This document shows, one piece after another, positions 43,404 to 52,195 of a stretch of 64,000 bases of DNA. Every line of letters starts with the position of its first letter. Positions within the stretch are counted from its first letter, which is position 1. The DNA lies in the NCBI RefSeq assembly GCF_000426705.1, contig NZ_KE384556.1:304876-368875 (forward strand), in the 5' to 3' direction. This DNA comes from Spirochaeta cellobiosiphila DSM 17781. GTDB taxonomy: Bacteria; Spirochaetota; Spirochaetia; DSM-17781. Under the pieces are notes generated by a model, which was not told the DNA's origin, made no database searches, and saw nothing but the letters and a program-made list of their open reading frames with translations. Both the position numbers and the translations under genes were made by a program.

Positions 43404-43956
43404 TATTATCTCCTGTAGAATCTTTAATTGATCTTCGATTGACCCAAATAATAGAGCCCAAAGCAAGGATAGCGAACAACCAACCTGCTAAAGTAAAGGG
43501 AAGGGTAGAAGCCCAATAAGCTATAACCTTAACCTCGATATCCTGTTGGGCTAGATCATTATGATTGGTATTAATCCGAAAACCATACTGACCTGGTTCT
43601 GGTATGGTAAACTTTGTATTCAACATAGTATCAGAGTCAGTCCAGGCCCCTTCTGAGTCATATCCCGTTTCATAATACAAATCTTTGGACACACTTAACA
43701 GGACATTGGAATTCTTATCAAGAAGATCCACTAACACTGTGTTTTGACCACCAGCTTGATCCAGATTCTGGGATACCTTTACACTAATAACTTGATTCTT
43801 ACGAGATATCTCAAAGGAAGAAATAAGTCCCCCCTCACTGGAAAGGGTCACATCCTGGATAGTCTTACCGGAATTATTAATAAAAAGGGACAAAACAAAA
43901 AAGATCACAGATGTAAGAACACAACCTAAAATATATATTTCCTGTTTTTTCATCAT
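43396..43956 (-). CDS. Membrane protein with extracytoplasmic domain, unknown function
   Basis: A 186-residue protein not recognised. TM helix at about 8-26 (ILGCVLTSVIFFVLSLF), an extracytoplasmic beta-rich domain (30-148, with FTIPEPGQYGFRINTNHND), then a second TM helix (150-170, LAGWLFAILALGSIIWV) and a short basic tail. It is 6 bp after the DUF350 gene and overlaps the next small gene by 8 bp. By position it is an accessory part of the DUF350/polyamine cluster. Confidence 0.75.
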   Translation of the reverse strand: MMKKQEIYILGCVLTSVIFFVLSLFINNSGKTIQDVTLSSEGGLISSFEISRKNQVISVKVSQNLDQAGGQNTVLVDLLDKNSNVLLSVSKDLYYETGYDSEGAWTDSDTMLNTKFTIPEPGQYGFRINTNHNDLAQQDIEVKVIAYWASTLPFTLAGWLFAILALGSIIWVNRRSIKDSTGDNNE

Positions 43957-43962
43957 GACCTC

Positions 43963-44808
43963 CTATTTTAAGTTCAACATAATAACAACAGCGATGGCAA
44001 TAGTGATTACCCCTTCAAGAAAACCGGCACCAACGTTTTGATCCCTTTGGATCTCTTCATGTAAAGTACTTTTAGGAATGATCACCCTATCAAAGAACCA
44101 TCGAATCAATGGCAAAAGAATAAAAATAAACACACTGGTAATAAAGAAATCCCTGATGTTAATAACCCAGGATATAAAGTTGCCTGAAGTAGCCCCAAGA
44201 AGAATAACACCGATAGCAATTAAAGAGCCACCGAAGGACATACCTGCGGCTACATTATCCCGTTCAATCTCAACGTGAACATCATAGGAAGTAATAAAAT
44301 TATATACGAAACCTGCCAGAATCAATACGAATTGTCCAAGAAGGTAGAACACAATCACTGATAACAGACCGCCCCCTTCCCCTTGTATTGATCCAGCAAT
44401 TATCAAGGCAGAAGCAACATAAGAACCAAACTGAACGGCACCAGTCCCCACATTACGATCTTCAATGATTTCTTTACGGTTAGAGAACTTATACAATACA
44501 AGTTTATCATTAATGATACGGGACAAGTTTAAGAGAATAATACCAAAAGCAGAGTATCCACCTACCACTTTTACATCCTGCCATAAACCTAAAGAAGGCC
44601 CCATAAGAGCACCAATATAAATGATCAATACTCCCAAAAGATAACCGGCCACACTTACAGCTACAGCAGGATTATCCTTTGAAGTTAGCTCCTCATCAAG
44701 GGAATAAGGGGTTAATACATCATTGATGAATTTGGCTATCACCAATAAGGCAACAAATAAAATAACAAGCGACCCGCCATAGGCTATTTCATACAATAAC
44801 TCATTCAT
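43963..44808 (-). CDS. Tandem DUF350 membrane protein
   Basis: A 281-residue membrane protein built of two DUF350 units, about eight TM helices. The repeat shows in NPAVAVSVAGYLLGVLIIY / NVAAGMSFGGSLIAIGVILL and RNVGTGAVQFGSYVASAL / QNVGAGFLEGVITIAIA. ATG 44808 is preceded by AAGGAG, which is itself inside the end of the DUF4178 gene (8-bp overlap); an upstream ATG at 44826 has no site. DUF350 (YjfL-like) proteins recur next to polyamine or glutathionylspermidine enzymes and envelope-stress genes in many bacteria, but their biochemical role is unknown. Confidence 0.85.
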   Translation of the reverse strand: MNELLYEIAYGGSLVILFVALLVIAKFINDVLTPYSLDEELTSKDNPAVAVSVAGYLLGVLIIYIGALMGPSLGLWQDVKVVGGYSAFGIILLNLSRIINDKLVLYKFSNRKEIIEDRNVGTGAVQFGSYVASALIIAGSIQGEGGGLLSVIVFYLLGQFVLILAGFVYNFITSYDVHVEIERDNVAAGMSFGGSLIAIGVILLGATSGNFISWVINIRDFFITSVFIFILLPLIRWFFDRVIIPKSTLHEEIQRDQNVGAGFLEGVITIAIAVVIMLNLK

Positions 44809-45418
44809 TATCCGTGTCTCCTTCATTACTGAAAATATTAATTTGGGATGGATTCAGATACTGACTGACATAAGCCTCAATACCACCGGATTCCCACTTC
44901 TCTATGCTAAAATTATACATTTGATCTTCCGATTCAAAATCAACATATTGATAGGTCTCTGGTTGATTTTTATCTCCATTGCGATAGAAATTGGCCTTAC
45001 CCGCTTCTTCAAAGTAGTACTTGCGTCCATCATAGGTAAGGGAGCCTTTTCCTTTTTTCTTCATAGCTTTTACATCGTCCCAAGTAACTGGTACTTGATT
45101 AGCATTTAATTTATCCAAAGTGAGAGTCACTATGAGTTCATCATCCTCTTCATATTCAAGCCAAACCTTGCCTCTCCCATCATTACCCTCTAGTTCATAC
45201 CAATAGTATCCTCCAGACTGGTAAGTATGTTTGGCTTCGATACTCATATCAAAGGAAGCCTTGTCCCAACCGACATTCATTAAGCTAACCACACCGCCAA
45301 CACCGACATTGGGCAGACTAAGATCTTTCTTCCTAGCCTTCAAAGATGACTTATCTTTTTTCTTAAAAACTAGATACAATCCTATACCTAGAATCAATAA
45401 TAATATTAAGAACTTCAT
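44801..45418 (-). CDS. DUF4178-type membrane-anchored protein
   Basis: A 205-residue protein with one N-terminal TM helix (KFLILLLILGIGLYLVF) and a soluble domain resembling DUF4178 (YYWYELEGNDGRGKVWLEYE; TWDDVKAMKK; YYFEEAGKANFYRNGD). It overlaps the K+ channel gene by 4 bp and the DUF350 gene by 8 bp. DUF4178 genes are known to travel with DUF350 and SpeD/SpeE genes; no activity has been defined. Family call from memory of these features, moderately sure. Confidence 0.75.
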   Translation of the reverse strand: MKFLILLLILGIGLYLVFKKKDKSSLKARKKDLSLPNVGVGGVVSLMNVGWDKASFDMSIEAKHTYQSGGYYWYELEGNDGRGKVWLEYEEDDELIVTLTLDKLNANQVPVTWDDVKAMKKKGKGSLTYDGRKYYFEEAGKANFYRNGDKNQPETYQYVDFESEDQMYNFSIEKWESGGIEAYVSQYLNPSQINIFSNEGDTDNE

Positions 45419-46341
45419 CTGTTTGATTTTCTCCTTTTCGTCCTTAGCAAACGCTGGACTTTTGACTTATTTGAATTACCCCCGTTACGAGCTTTTTTTA
45501 TTGATTTACTGATATGTAATGTCGATTCATATTCTTCGATAAATCCACTACTTATAATACCAGTCGGCAATGCGACTAGGCCAACACCAAGGAGGGCCAC
45601 AATACCGGCCAGTATCTTTCCCCACAAAGTAATCGGATAAACATCTCCATAGCCAACAGTTGTCAGAGTCGCGATAGCCCACCAGAAGGAAGCTATGATA
45701 TTGGGAAAAGCTTCAGGCTGTTTGTCCGTTTCCAGGTAGAACATAGCCGTAGAGGCAAAAAGCATCAGAATAAAGGTCACAAACATGGTGACGATTAGCT
45801 TTTCTTTGGCCCTATTTAAAACACGACCCAATAACTGTAGTGAATTGGAATAACGATTAATCTTAAGAATTCTAAGTAATCTAGTTAATCTGAGCACCCT
45901 AATAAAACGCAGATCAATAGTGAACAAGAAAGGAATATAAAAAGGAATGATAGCAAACAAATCTATCAGAGCCATAGGGGTCAGTACATAATACAATAAG
46001 CTTCTTAGACGTGATGAGGCTGGATACTTCAGATCTGAGGTCAATAAACGGAGTAAATATTCAATAGTAAAAAAGCTTATTGATATGATCTCGATGAGTC
46101 GAAATAACGATTCATACTGTTCATTTACCTGAGGAAAAGACTCCAATATAATGGATATTATATTAATAGATATCAGAATAATGACGGTTTTATCAAACAC
46201 CAGACTTGGAGTTTCAAACTTATTACCTGCAGGTTCAATTATATTAAATAGTTTTTTTCTTAGTACGATAAACGTCACAATATCGTCATCATAACTAAGA
46301 AATGCAATTTTTCCTAGTGAAATATTAAACACTAAGTACAA
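45415..46341 (-). CDS. Voltage-gated-type potassium channel
   Basis: A channel of up to 308 residues with six TM segments. S4 carries regularly spaced arginines (RFIRVLRLTRLLRILKINR) and the pore has the K+ filter TLTTVGYGDVYP; the C-terminal tail is short and very basic. The start is uncertain: the frame opens with TTG at 46341, no ATG occurs before S1, and no clear Shine-Dalgarno is seen, so a GTG inside (about 23 codons on) is an alternative. First gene of the polyamine operon. It may set potassium flux or membrane potential in concert with polyamines, which block such channels. Confidence 0.88.
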   Translation of the reverse strand: MYLVFNISLGKIAFLSYDDDIVTFIVLRKKLFNIIEPAGNKFETPSLVFDKTVIILISINIISIILESFPQVNEQYESLFRLIEIISISFFTIEYLLRLLTSDLKYPASSRLRSLLYYVLTPMALIDLFAIIPFYIPFLFTIDLRFIRVLRLTRLLRILKINRYSNSLQLLGRVLNRAKEKLIVTMFVTFILMLFASTAMFYLETDKQPEAFPNIIASFWWAIATLTTVGYGDVYPITLWGKILAGIVALLGVGLVALPTGIISSGFIEEYESTLHISKSIKKARNGGNSNKSKVQRLLRTKRRKSNR

Positions 46342-46395
46342 TACCTATTACAGAGGGTCTAAGCATTTTTTTGATTTGGTTCAAGGAAAGGAGAG

Positions 46396-46433
46396 GACGG
46401 GACTAGTGTTCACAGATACACTGAGGTCCCGCC
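46396..46433. other. Long interrupted hairpin between permease and channel genes
   Basis: Outer arms GACGGGAC (46396-46403) / GTCCCGCC (46426-46433, one mismatch) and inner arms AGTGT (46405-46409) / ACACT (46418-46422) nest into one hairpin. No T tract follows on either strand. It may be a weak terminator of the permease unit or a 5' structure of the polyamine operon. Confidence 0.5.
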
Positions 46434-46502
46434 TTCTCAACATGCCTATACTAATTAAACAAACAAAGTCATTACATTAAGGATACAAAAAGAATCATAT
46501 CT

Positions 46503-47048
46503 TTACATTTTGGGAAGAGGATCGTGTTCGGCTCTATTATAAATATCCTCTAACTGATTAGTAGATAGGGATTTTTCCAATAGGTAGGACCCAATTAGAT
46601 ACACAATGATAAGTGTAATATTAGTCACCACTGTAAAACCTAAGCCCATAGTAGACGACTGAAACACCAAGATAGGTAATTTTGCACTAGCCCAAATGGT
46701 CAAAAAGAATATGACATTGCTGTAACGTGCTCCTTTATTGAGCATTAATGCCGCTACAGGAAAAGCGGCGACTAAAGGACCTGCGGAGAAGGTACCAAAA
46801 AGAAAAGCTATACTAATACCAAGTAGACCCGATTCTTTGCCCATGATTTTGATCATCGTTTCCCTGGGAACCCAAACATCTAATAAACCAATGAGAATAA
46901 AGATGGGAGGTAAAACTTTCAGCATTTCCCAGAATTGAAACACCCCTTGCCCTGCCGCATGAAAAGCATCTTCCCTCGAATACAGAAAGGTTCCTATCAT
47001 TAAAATGATAGCGGCTATCATCATGTTATTAGGTTTTCGTAATCTCAT
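46503..47048 (-). CDS. Half-size permease (COG0701-like), second gene
   Basis: A 181-residue membrane protein with about five helices. LPPIFILIGLLDVWVPRETM, IMGKESGLLGISIAFLFG and SAGPLVAAFPVAALMLNKGA are typical of the permease family often annotated COG0701/DUF318, in which two such halves normally form one protein. It overlaps its partner by 4 bp. Substrate unknown; relatives include ArsP-like organoarsenical exporters, but no arsenic gene is here. Confidence 0.75.
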   Translation of the reverse strand: MRLRKPNNMMIAAIILMIGTFLYSREDAFHAAGQGVFQFWEMLKVLPPIFILIGLLDVWVPRETMIKIMGKESGLLGISIAFLFGTFSAGPLVAAFPVAALMLNKGARYSNVIFFLTIWASAKLPILVFQSSTMGLGFTVVTNITLIIVYLIGSYLLEKSLSTNQLEDIYNRAEHDPLPKM

Positions 47049-47527
47049 AGAATCACTCCAACAACTCCTGCGACGATAACAGCTGCAAATAAGGCCAAAG
47101 CATTACGTCTTAAGGTGGAAGCTAGGCCGAAAAACTTGGTTTCTGCCTGCATATACACGACTCCAACTCCCATTAGCGCTGTCACTAAAGCAGCCACTTG
47201 AGATAAACCAGCCCCTTGATCTATGAGTTCTGCTCCTAAGGGATAGGTCACAAAGGGGGGCATAAAGGCCACACTTCCCATCACTAAAGCGATGAGAATT
47301 CCCGTAATTCCTGATTCTTTACCCATGACAGATTGAATCATGGTTGGGGTAATATAAGTAAGAAGAACTCCAACAATTAAAAAGAGGGGAACCACTAAAG
47401 GAAGGATTTTCAGGAAAGCTTTGCCTCCTTTCTTTAAGCCCTTATAGGTTTTACCTCTATCTTTGACAAAGCTAAGGACGAGAAGAATGAACGCCAAAGC
47501 ATATAAGAGGATGGTTGATATATTCAT
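47045..47527 (-). CDS. Half-size permease (COG0701-like), first gene
   Basis: A 160-residue membrane protein matching its partner motif by motif: LVVPLFLIVGVLLTYITPTM, VMGKESGITGILIALVMG and AFMPPFVTYPLGAELIDQGA. The conserved MGKESG in both halves shows they are duplicates. No clear Shine-Dalgarno before the ATG. Together the pair should form a heterodimeric transporter. Confidence 0.75.
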   Translation of the reverse strand: MNISTILLYALAFILLVLSFVKDRGKTYKGLKKGGKAFLKILPLVVPLFLIVGVLLTYITPTMIQSVMGKESGITGILIALVMGSVAFMPPFVTYPLGAELIDQGAGLSQVAALVTALMGVGVVYMQAETKFFGLASTLRRNALALFAAVIVAGVVGVIL

Positions 47528-47573
47528 AATATATAAGACTTATTATATATATTAAAAATAATCAATATAGACA

Positions 47574-47598
47574 AAAGGGCTTAATGGATAAGCCCTTT
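47574..47598 (-). terminator. Terminator after the aminopeptidase gene
   Basis: Perfect stem AAAGGGCTTA (47574-47583) / TAAGCCCTTT (47589-47598), 5-nt loop; on the minus strand followed by TTTTG, 8 bp after the stop. Confidence 0.8.
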
Positions 47599-47605
47599 AT
47601 TTATT

Positions 47606-48835
47606 TTATAAGCAGAAAGTACCATTCTTGATAATGTCTACTGTCGATCCGTCTTTACAATAGGCGGTAACATCCACCTCTTCTCCACCAATCATCATAT
47701 CTTCATGAACACTAGCAGGATTGAATCCCAATTCCATAAACTCTTCATCACTGACGGTTTTAGGCTCTTTCATGGTAAAATCATAGGCTTTTCCTAAGGC
47801 AATATGACAGGCTGCATTCTCATCATAGAGACCGTTATAGAATACAAATCCTTCTTTGGCAAAGGGAGACTGGGGATCAACTAAGGCCAATTCACCGATG
47901 TATTTACTTCTAGGATCAATAGCAAAGAAGGCATCTAAAGATTCCTTTCCCTGTTTGGCACCATAATCGACAACCTTACCATCCTTGAATTCAAACCAGG
48001 CCTCCAGTATTTGAGGGCCTAAGTTCTGATGCATTGTAAAGGGTTTTGTTAAGGCCACTCGACCTTCTGTCTTATTCCAAAGAGGGGTTGTGAAGATTTC
48101 ATCAGTAGGAAGGTTAGCCATAAATAGTTGACCATCCTGTGTCTTATCCATTCCTCCAATCCAATGAGCTTTAGGATTGGGATAGACTTTGAGATCTGTT
48201 CCCGGTCCTACAAAATGAAGATACTCTGCCTGAATCTTTTCCATGGTCTGCATACGCTGGGCATCTTTAGCAGTCTTATCCTTCCAATATTGAACAGGAT
48301 CCTCTTCGTCCAAATGCATGATTCGGATAACAGCTTGTTCATACCGTTCAAGAGCTTCTTCATCGCTGAGATGAGGAAAAGACTTTTTTGCCATAGGTAT
48401 AGAAGGTAGGAACGTTAAACACCAAGGAAGCTGATTAGACATTTGAGCCTTACGCATAATGGAACCGACTTGAGATTTTTGCTTGAAGTAAGCTGAAGAT
48501 CTATCTGAGGGTAAACCTTCAAAGACGTCATCTTCTATTCCTGAATAAATACCTATACTCTTCCAACCTGGTTGGGATACTTCTTTTTGTATAACCTGAA
48601 GGTAATTAGGGAAAAAGATCTCCTCCCGACTCCCCCCAATGGCTGCGGCATCAAGGAATTTATCGATGTAATTAAGCTTAACATAGGAAGCACCCTTGTT
48701 ATAAACCAAGCGTACCAGATGTTTGGCTAATTCCCGCTGATCATGATCAATAGTAATGCTGATCTTGTCCTCTTTGCGGAAGTTAATACCGAAAAGTAAT
48801 AGTTCGGATATTTTATCATAATATTTATTTAGCAT
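47606..48835 (-). CDS. M29-family aminopeptidase
   Basis: A 409-residue thermophilic-type (AmpS/PepS-like) metallo-aminopeptidase that trims N-terminal residues from peptides in the cytoplasm. Family stretches: FVGPGTDLKVYPNPKAHWIGG, NLPTDEIFTTPLW, GELALVDPQSPFA, FYNGLYDENAACHIALGKAY and the terminal MMIGGEEVDV; the metal-binding Glu, His and Asp residues lie in these. Start ATG 48835 with AAAGGAG eight bases before, sharing one base with the MATE stop (TAATG); the frame goes on upstream but only as overlap. Confidence 0.92.
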   Translation of the reverse strand: MLNKYYDKISELLLFGINFRKEDKISITIDHDQRELAKHLVRLVYNKGASYVKLNYIDKFLDAAAIGGSREEIFFPNYLQVIQKEVSQPGWKSIGIYSGIEDDVFEGLPSDRSSAYFKQKSQVGSIMRKAQMSNQLPWCLTFLPSIPMAKKSFPHLSDEEALERYEQAVIRIMHLDEEDPVQYWKDKTAKDAQRMQTMEKIQAEYLHFVGPGTDLKVYPNPKAHWIGGMDKTQDGQLFMANLPTDEIFTTPLWNKTEGRVALTKPFTMHQNLGPQILEAWFEFKDGKVVDYGAKQGKESLDAFFAIDPRSKYIGELALVDPQSPFAKEGFVFYNGLYDENAACHIALGKAYDFTMKEPKTVSDEEFMELGFNPASVHEDMMIGGEEVDVTAYCKDGSTVDIIKNGTFCL

Positions 48836-50175
48836 TATAATGCTCCTTTCATAAGTTTTTTCTTGTACCAACGCCCCGTATTCCATCTAGCAGCAGAGAA
48901 AATACCTCTGAAGGATTCATCACAAGTGATTCCCCACCAGACACCAGCCAAACCCCATCCCAGAACATGGCCGAATATCAAGGCAAAACACACACCTATA
49001 CCCCACATAGAAAGGACTCCAATAACAACAGGGTATTTAACGTCTCCTGCTCCCTTCATAGCATTAATGAAAACAAGATTAAAAGAACGACCTGCTTCAA
49101 GGGGGATTTGTATTAATAATAAGAGGGCGATGAGGGAGATCACTTCAGGATCCTTAGTTAATAAAGAAATCAGGGGATACCGGAATATAGCTACGACCGT
49201 AGCAATAGACACAGAGACAATGAAGGCAATATAAAAGACTCTTCGTACTCTGCGTTGAGCCTCGTCATACCGGCCTCCTCCAACTAAATACCCTGCCAGA
49301 ATCTGACCAGCAGCGCCTAGGGATTGGGAACAAACAAAAATGAATCGCCCTATGTTCTGAGTATAGGTCATGGCCGCTAAAGGAGCGGTTCCGAAGGATG
49401 CAACAATACGTATCATAAAGAGTTGGGCCGTATTGTAACTAAGCATTTCTGCAGCTGTTGGGCCACCTATCTTAAGAATAGAGCTGTATATGGACTTAGG
49501 AATCCTGGCAATATCCTTAAAGGGAAGCCAGATATCCTTCATATTGAATATGAAGATGATCATGACAACAGCCCCTATTCCTCTGGCTATGGACGTGGAT
49601 AAGGCGACCCCCGTAACCCCTAGTACGGGCATTCCAAAAGCTCCAAAGATAAAAACATAATTGCCAAAGACATTAAAAACATTGGCCCCCATATTGATAA
49701 GCATAGGGAGCTTGGCATAGCCATAGGATCTTAGAATGGCGGAAAAAGCTATATTAGAAGCCTGAGTTAAGGATGTTAGGGCAAAGATGACCCAATACTC
49801 CTTGGCAAAGCCTTTGACAGTGTCTGTAAAGCCGAACATATTCATGATGACATCTGTAGACAAGGATAGGATAACCGATAGAACGACACCTAAGAGAAGC
49901 ATCATGTTCATAGCGGCTAAAGCAGTATCACCAGCTTCCCGTGGTTTATCCGCTCCTAAATGTTGTGATATAACGATACCAGCCCCATTACCGACAATGG
50001 CATATAATATCATTACAAAAAATGTCATGGTCGTTACAGGCCCTACCGCGGCTACAGCCTTAGAGGAGTAGTAACCAATCATGATGACATCCACATTCAT
50101 AAACATGATTCGCAAAAACTGCTCAATCAATATGGGCCAGGCTAAAGGCCAAACCTGCATTCGTCTCTCAATCAT
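48835..50175 (-). CDS. MATE-family efflux transporter
   Basis: A protein of about 446 residues with 12 TM segments. N-terminal WPLAWPILIEQFLRIMF and FMNVDVIMIGYYSS, AVAAVGPV and the mid-protein repeat (KIGGPTAAEMLSYNTAQLF) are typical of MATE multidrug/sodium exporters. The frame begins at a GTG at 50208; ATG 50175 gives the usual distance to TM1, but neither has a good ribosome site. Translationally coupled to the aminopeptidase gene. Substrate unknown. Confidence 0.9.
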   Translation of the reverse strand: MIERRMQVWPLAWPILIEQFLRIMFMNVDVIMIGYYSSKAVAAVGPVTTMTFFVMILYAIVGNGAGIVISQHLGADKPREAGDTALAAMNMMLLLGVVLSVILSLSTDVIMNMFGFTDTVKGFAKEYWVIFALTSLTQASNIAFSAILRSYGYAKLPMLINMGANVFNVFGNYVFIFGAFGMPVLGVTGVALSTSIARGIGAVVMIIFIFNMKDIWLPFKDIARIPKSIYSSILKIGGPTAAEMLSYNTAQLFMIRIVASFGTAPLAAMTYTQNIGRFIFVCSQSLGAAGQILAGYLVGGGRYDEAQRRVRRVFYIAFIVSVSIATVVAIFRYPLISLLTKDPEVISLIALLLLIQIPLEAGRSFNLVFINAMKGAGDVKYPVVIGVLSMWGIGVCFALIFGHVLGWGLAGVWWGITCDESFRGIFSAARWNTGRWYKKKLMKGAL

Positions 50176-50286
50176 AAAGTGCGAGTCTAGTACGATTGGT
50201 AGGAACACTCAAGTAGTTTAGACACCCTTTACGACTTTAGTTCCCCTGGCCAAGGGCCGAAATTACTATATGTGAGGTAATGTTTG

Positions 50287-50907
50287 ATGAATTTGAAGTA
50301 TAATGCACCAGTGACTATGACCTTTGGGATTCTCTGTGCCCTGGTTATGGCTTTAGATCTCTATGTGTTTCCTGGGTTAGGAATGAACTACTTCCTGGCA
50401 CCAGGGCAGGACTTCGACTCACAAAGTGTATGGAATTATTTTGGACTTGTCTTTCATATTTTTGCCCATGATTCCTGGGATCATCTTCTACAGAACTTTC
50501 TCTACATTCTGCTCCTGGGGCCTGTTCTAGAAGAAAAATACGGGTCAAAAACCTTAGCTGTTTTCATCTTTATTACCGCTTTATTTACAGGGATACTCAA
50601 TGTTCTTCTTATGCAGCCTACACATATCCTGGGTGCTTCAGGGATAGTCTTCATGATGATTCTTCTGGTTTCTTTTGCTGGAATTAAAAAAGGTGAGATC
50701 CCCATAACGCTCATTGTCATTGCCCTTCTCTACCCTGTCAAAGAGATAGCCGTTGCTATTCAAAATCCTGATGATGGGGTCAGTTTGACAGCACATATAG
50801 CCGGAGGCATATCGGGCACGCTCTTTGGTTTTGTTAAACATCTGGAAAGTAGTAAGGGGCGTAAAAAGAAAGAAGAAAGCCCTTCAGAGGCAACCATAGT
50901 CAACTGA
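50287..50907 (+). CDS. Rhomboid-family intramembrane protease
   Basis: A 206-residue membrane protein with about six TM segments. The catalytic serine lies in HILGASGIVFMMI (GASG) and the catalytic histidine in TAHIAGGISGTLFG; the first-loop region reads HDSWDHLLQNFLYILLLGP, as HxxxxHxxxN-like in rhomboids (here H, H and N present). It should cleave TM substrates within the inner membrane. Start ATG 50287 with GAGGT ten bases upstream. Alone, followed by a terminator. Confidence 0.9.
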   Translation: MNLKYNAPVTMTFGILCALVMALDLYVFPGLGMNYFLAPGQDFDSQSVWNYFGLVFHIFAHDSWDHLLQNFLYILLLGPVLEEKYGSKTLAVFIFITALFTGILNVLLMQPTHILGASGIVFMMILLVSFAGIKKGEIPITLIVIALLYPVKEIAVAIQNPDDGVSLTAHIAGGISGTLFGFVKHLESSKGRKKKEESPSEATIVN

Positions 50908-50942
50908 CATATCACCACACATTCTTATCTCTACAATTAAGT

Positions 50943-50973
50943 ATGAATCATATGAGCCTTTGGTTCATTTTTT
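50943..50973 (+). terminator. Terminator after the rhomboid gene
   Basis: Stem ATGAATC (50943-50949) / GGTTCAT (50962-50968), one G-U pair, 12-nt loop, then T6. The remaining 115 bp to ald is AT-rich promoter DNA without clear boxes. Confidence 0.65.
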
Positions 50974-51088
50974 ACATTTATGTACATTATTCGTATTAAA
51001 TTCAACTTATTTTACGCTTTACGTATTTATACTTGATTATAAAACATAAAACGAATTACGCTTCTCTTATAAAGAGGAGGTATCAAAC

Positions 51089-52195
51089 ATGATTGTAGCT
51101 GTTGCTAAAGAAATTAAAGTACATGAATACAGAGTAGGACTAACACCTGCCAATGCCAAAGTATACGCAAAGAAAGGACATATTGTTCTAGTGGAAAAGG
51201 ATGCTGGTCTCTATTCAGGATATACTAATGAAGACTATGAAAAAGCCGGTGCTCAGATATATGAGGATAAGAAAGCTATGTTCGATAAAGCGGATATGAT
51301 CATTAAGGTTAAAGAACCACAACCATCAGAATACGATCTATTCCACGAAGGTCAGATACTATACACCTACCTTCACTTAGCAGCAGATAAACCACAGGCA
51401 GAAGCGTTGATGAAGAAAAAAGTCAAAGCAGTTGCTTATGAAACAATGGAAGAAAAAGGGAAACTCCCCTGCCTAAATCCTATGAGTGAGATAGCTGGAC
51501 GATTGTCCATACAAGAAGGAGCTCGTTTCCTGGAAAGACCCCAAGGAGGAAAAGGGGTTCTCCTAGGAGGAATCCCTGGTGTTAACAGGGGAAAAGTTGT
51601 TGTTATAGGAGGTGGAGTCGTTGGCATTAATGCGGCCAAGATGGCTGTAGGAATGGGAGCAGAAGTTACTATACTTGATATCAATCCTGAACGTTTAGCC
51701 TATCTTGATGATATTTTTGGTGGCCAAGTGACAACTCTGTATTCTACAGAAGAGAATATCTCCCTATCGATAAGGCAGGCAGATCTTGTAGTTGGTGCAG
51801 TGCTGATTCCCGGAGCCAAAGCCCCCCACCTTATTAAGAAAAGCGATTTAAAAGAGATGAAACCTGGATCTGTTATTGTCGATGTTGCTGTAGATCAAGG
51901 TGGATGTTTTGAAACAACGAAAGCCACAAATCACGACGATCCTGTCTTTACAATAGATGGTGTTGTTCATTATTGTGTTGCTAACATGCCTGGTGCTGTT
52001 GCCATTACTTCGACACAAGCTTTAACGGGAGTCACTCTGAAGTACGGACTAATGATTGCCGATCTTGGAGTTGAAGAAGCAGTACGACAGAATGATACCA
52101 TTAATAAAGGACTGAATGTATACATGGGCCATATGACCTGTCCCCAAGTGGCTGCAGATCTGGATCTACCCTATACAGCATTCAAAAACATATAA
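51089..52195 (+). CDS. ald: Alanine dehydrogenase
   Basis: Reversible NAD-dependent deamination of L-alanine to pyruvate. The 368 residues fit the family. N-terminal EIKVHEYRVGLTPANAK, the substrate-site lysine region YTYLHLAADK, the nucleotide fold VVVIGGGVVGINAAKMAVGM with ILDIN, and HYCVANMPGAVAITST are all diagnostic. AGGAGG precedes the start. The next gene, an Lrp-type regulator, begins within its stop codon (TAATG), so the two form an operon. Confidence 0.96.
   Translation: MIVAVAKEIKVHEYRVGLTPANAKVYAKKGHIVLVEKDAGLYSGYTNEDYEKAGAQIYEDKKAMFDKADMIIKVKEPQPSEYDLFHEGQILYTYLHLAADKPQAEALMKKKVKAVAYETMEEKGKLPCLNPMSEIAGRLSIQEGARFLERPQGGKGVLLGGIPGVNRGKVVVIGGGVVGINAAKMAVGMGAEVTILDINPERLAYLDDIFGGQVTTLYSTEENISLSIRQADLVVGAVLIPGAKAPHLIKKSDLKEMKPGSVIVDVAVDQGGCFETTKATNHDDPVFTIDGVVHYCVANMPGAVAITSTQALTGVTLKYGLMIADLGVEEAVRQNDTINKGLNVYMGHMTCPQVAADLDLPYTAFKNI

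Noticed and set aside
50943-50999. Aromatic-rich mini-ORF ahead of ald that resembles a phenylalanine leader
   Set aside because: It coincides with the rhomboid terminator (T-rich DNA gives Phe/Tyr codons), has no ribosome site and no fitting downstream gene.
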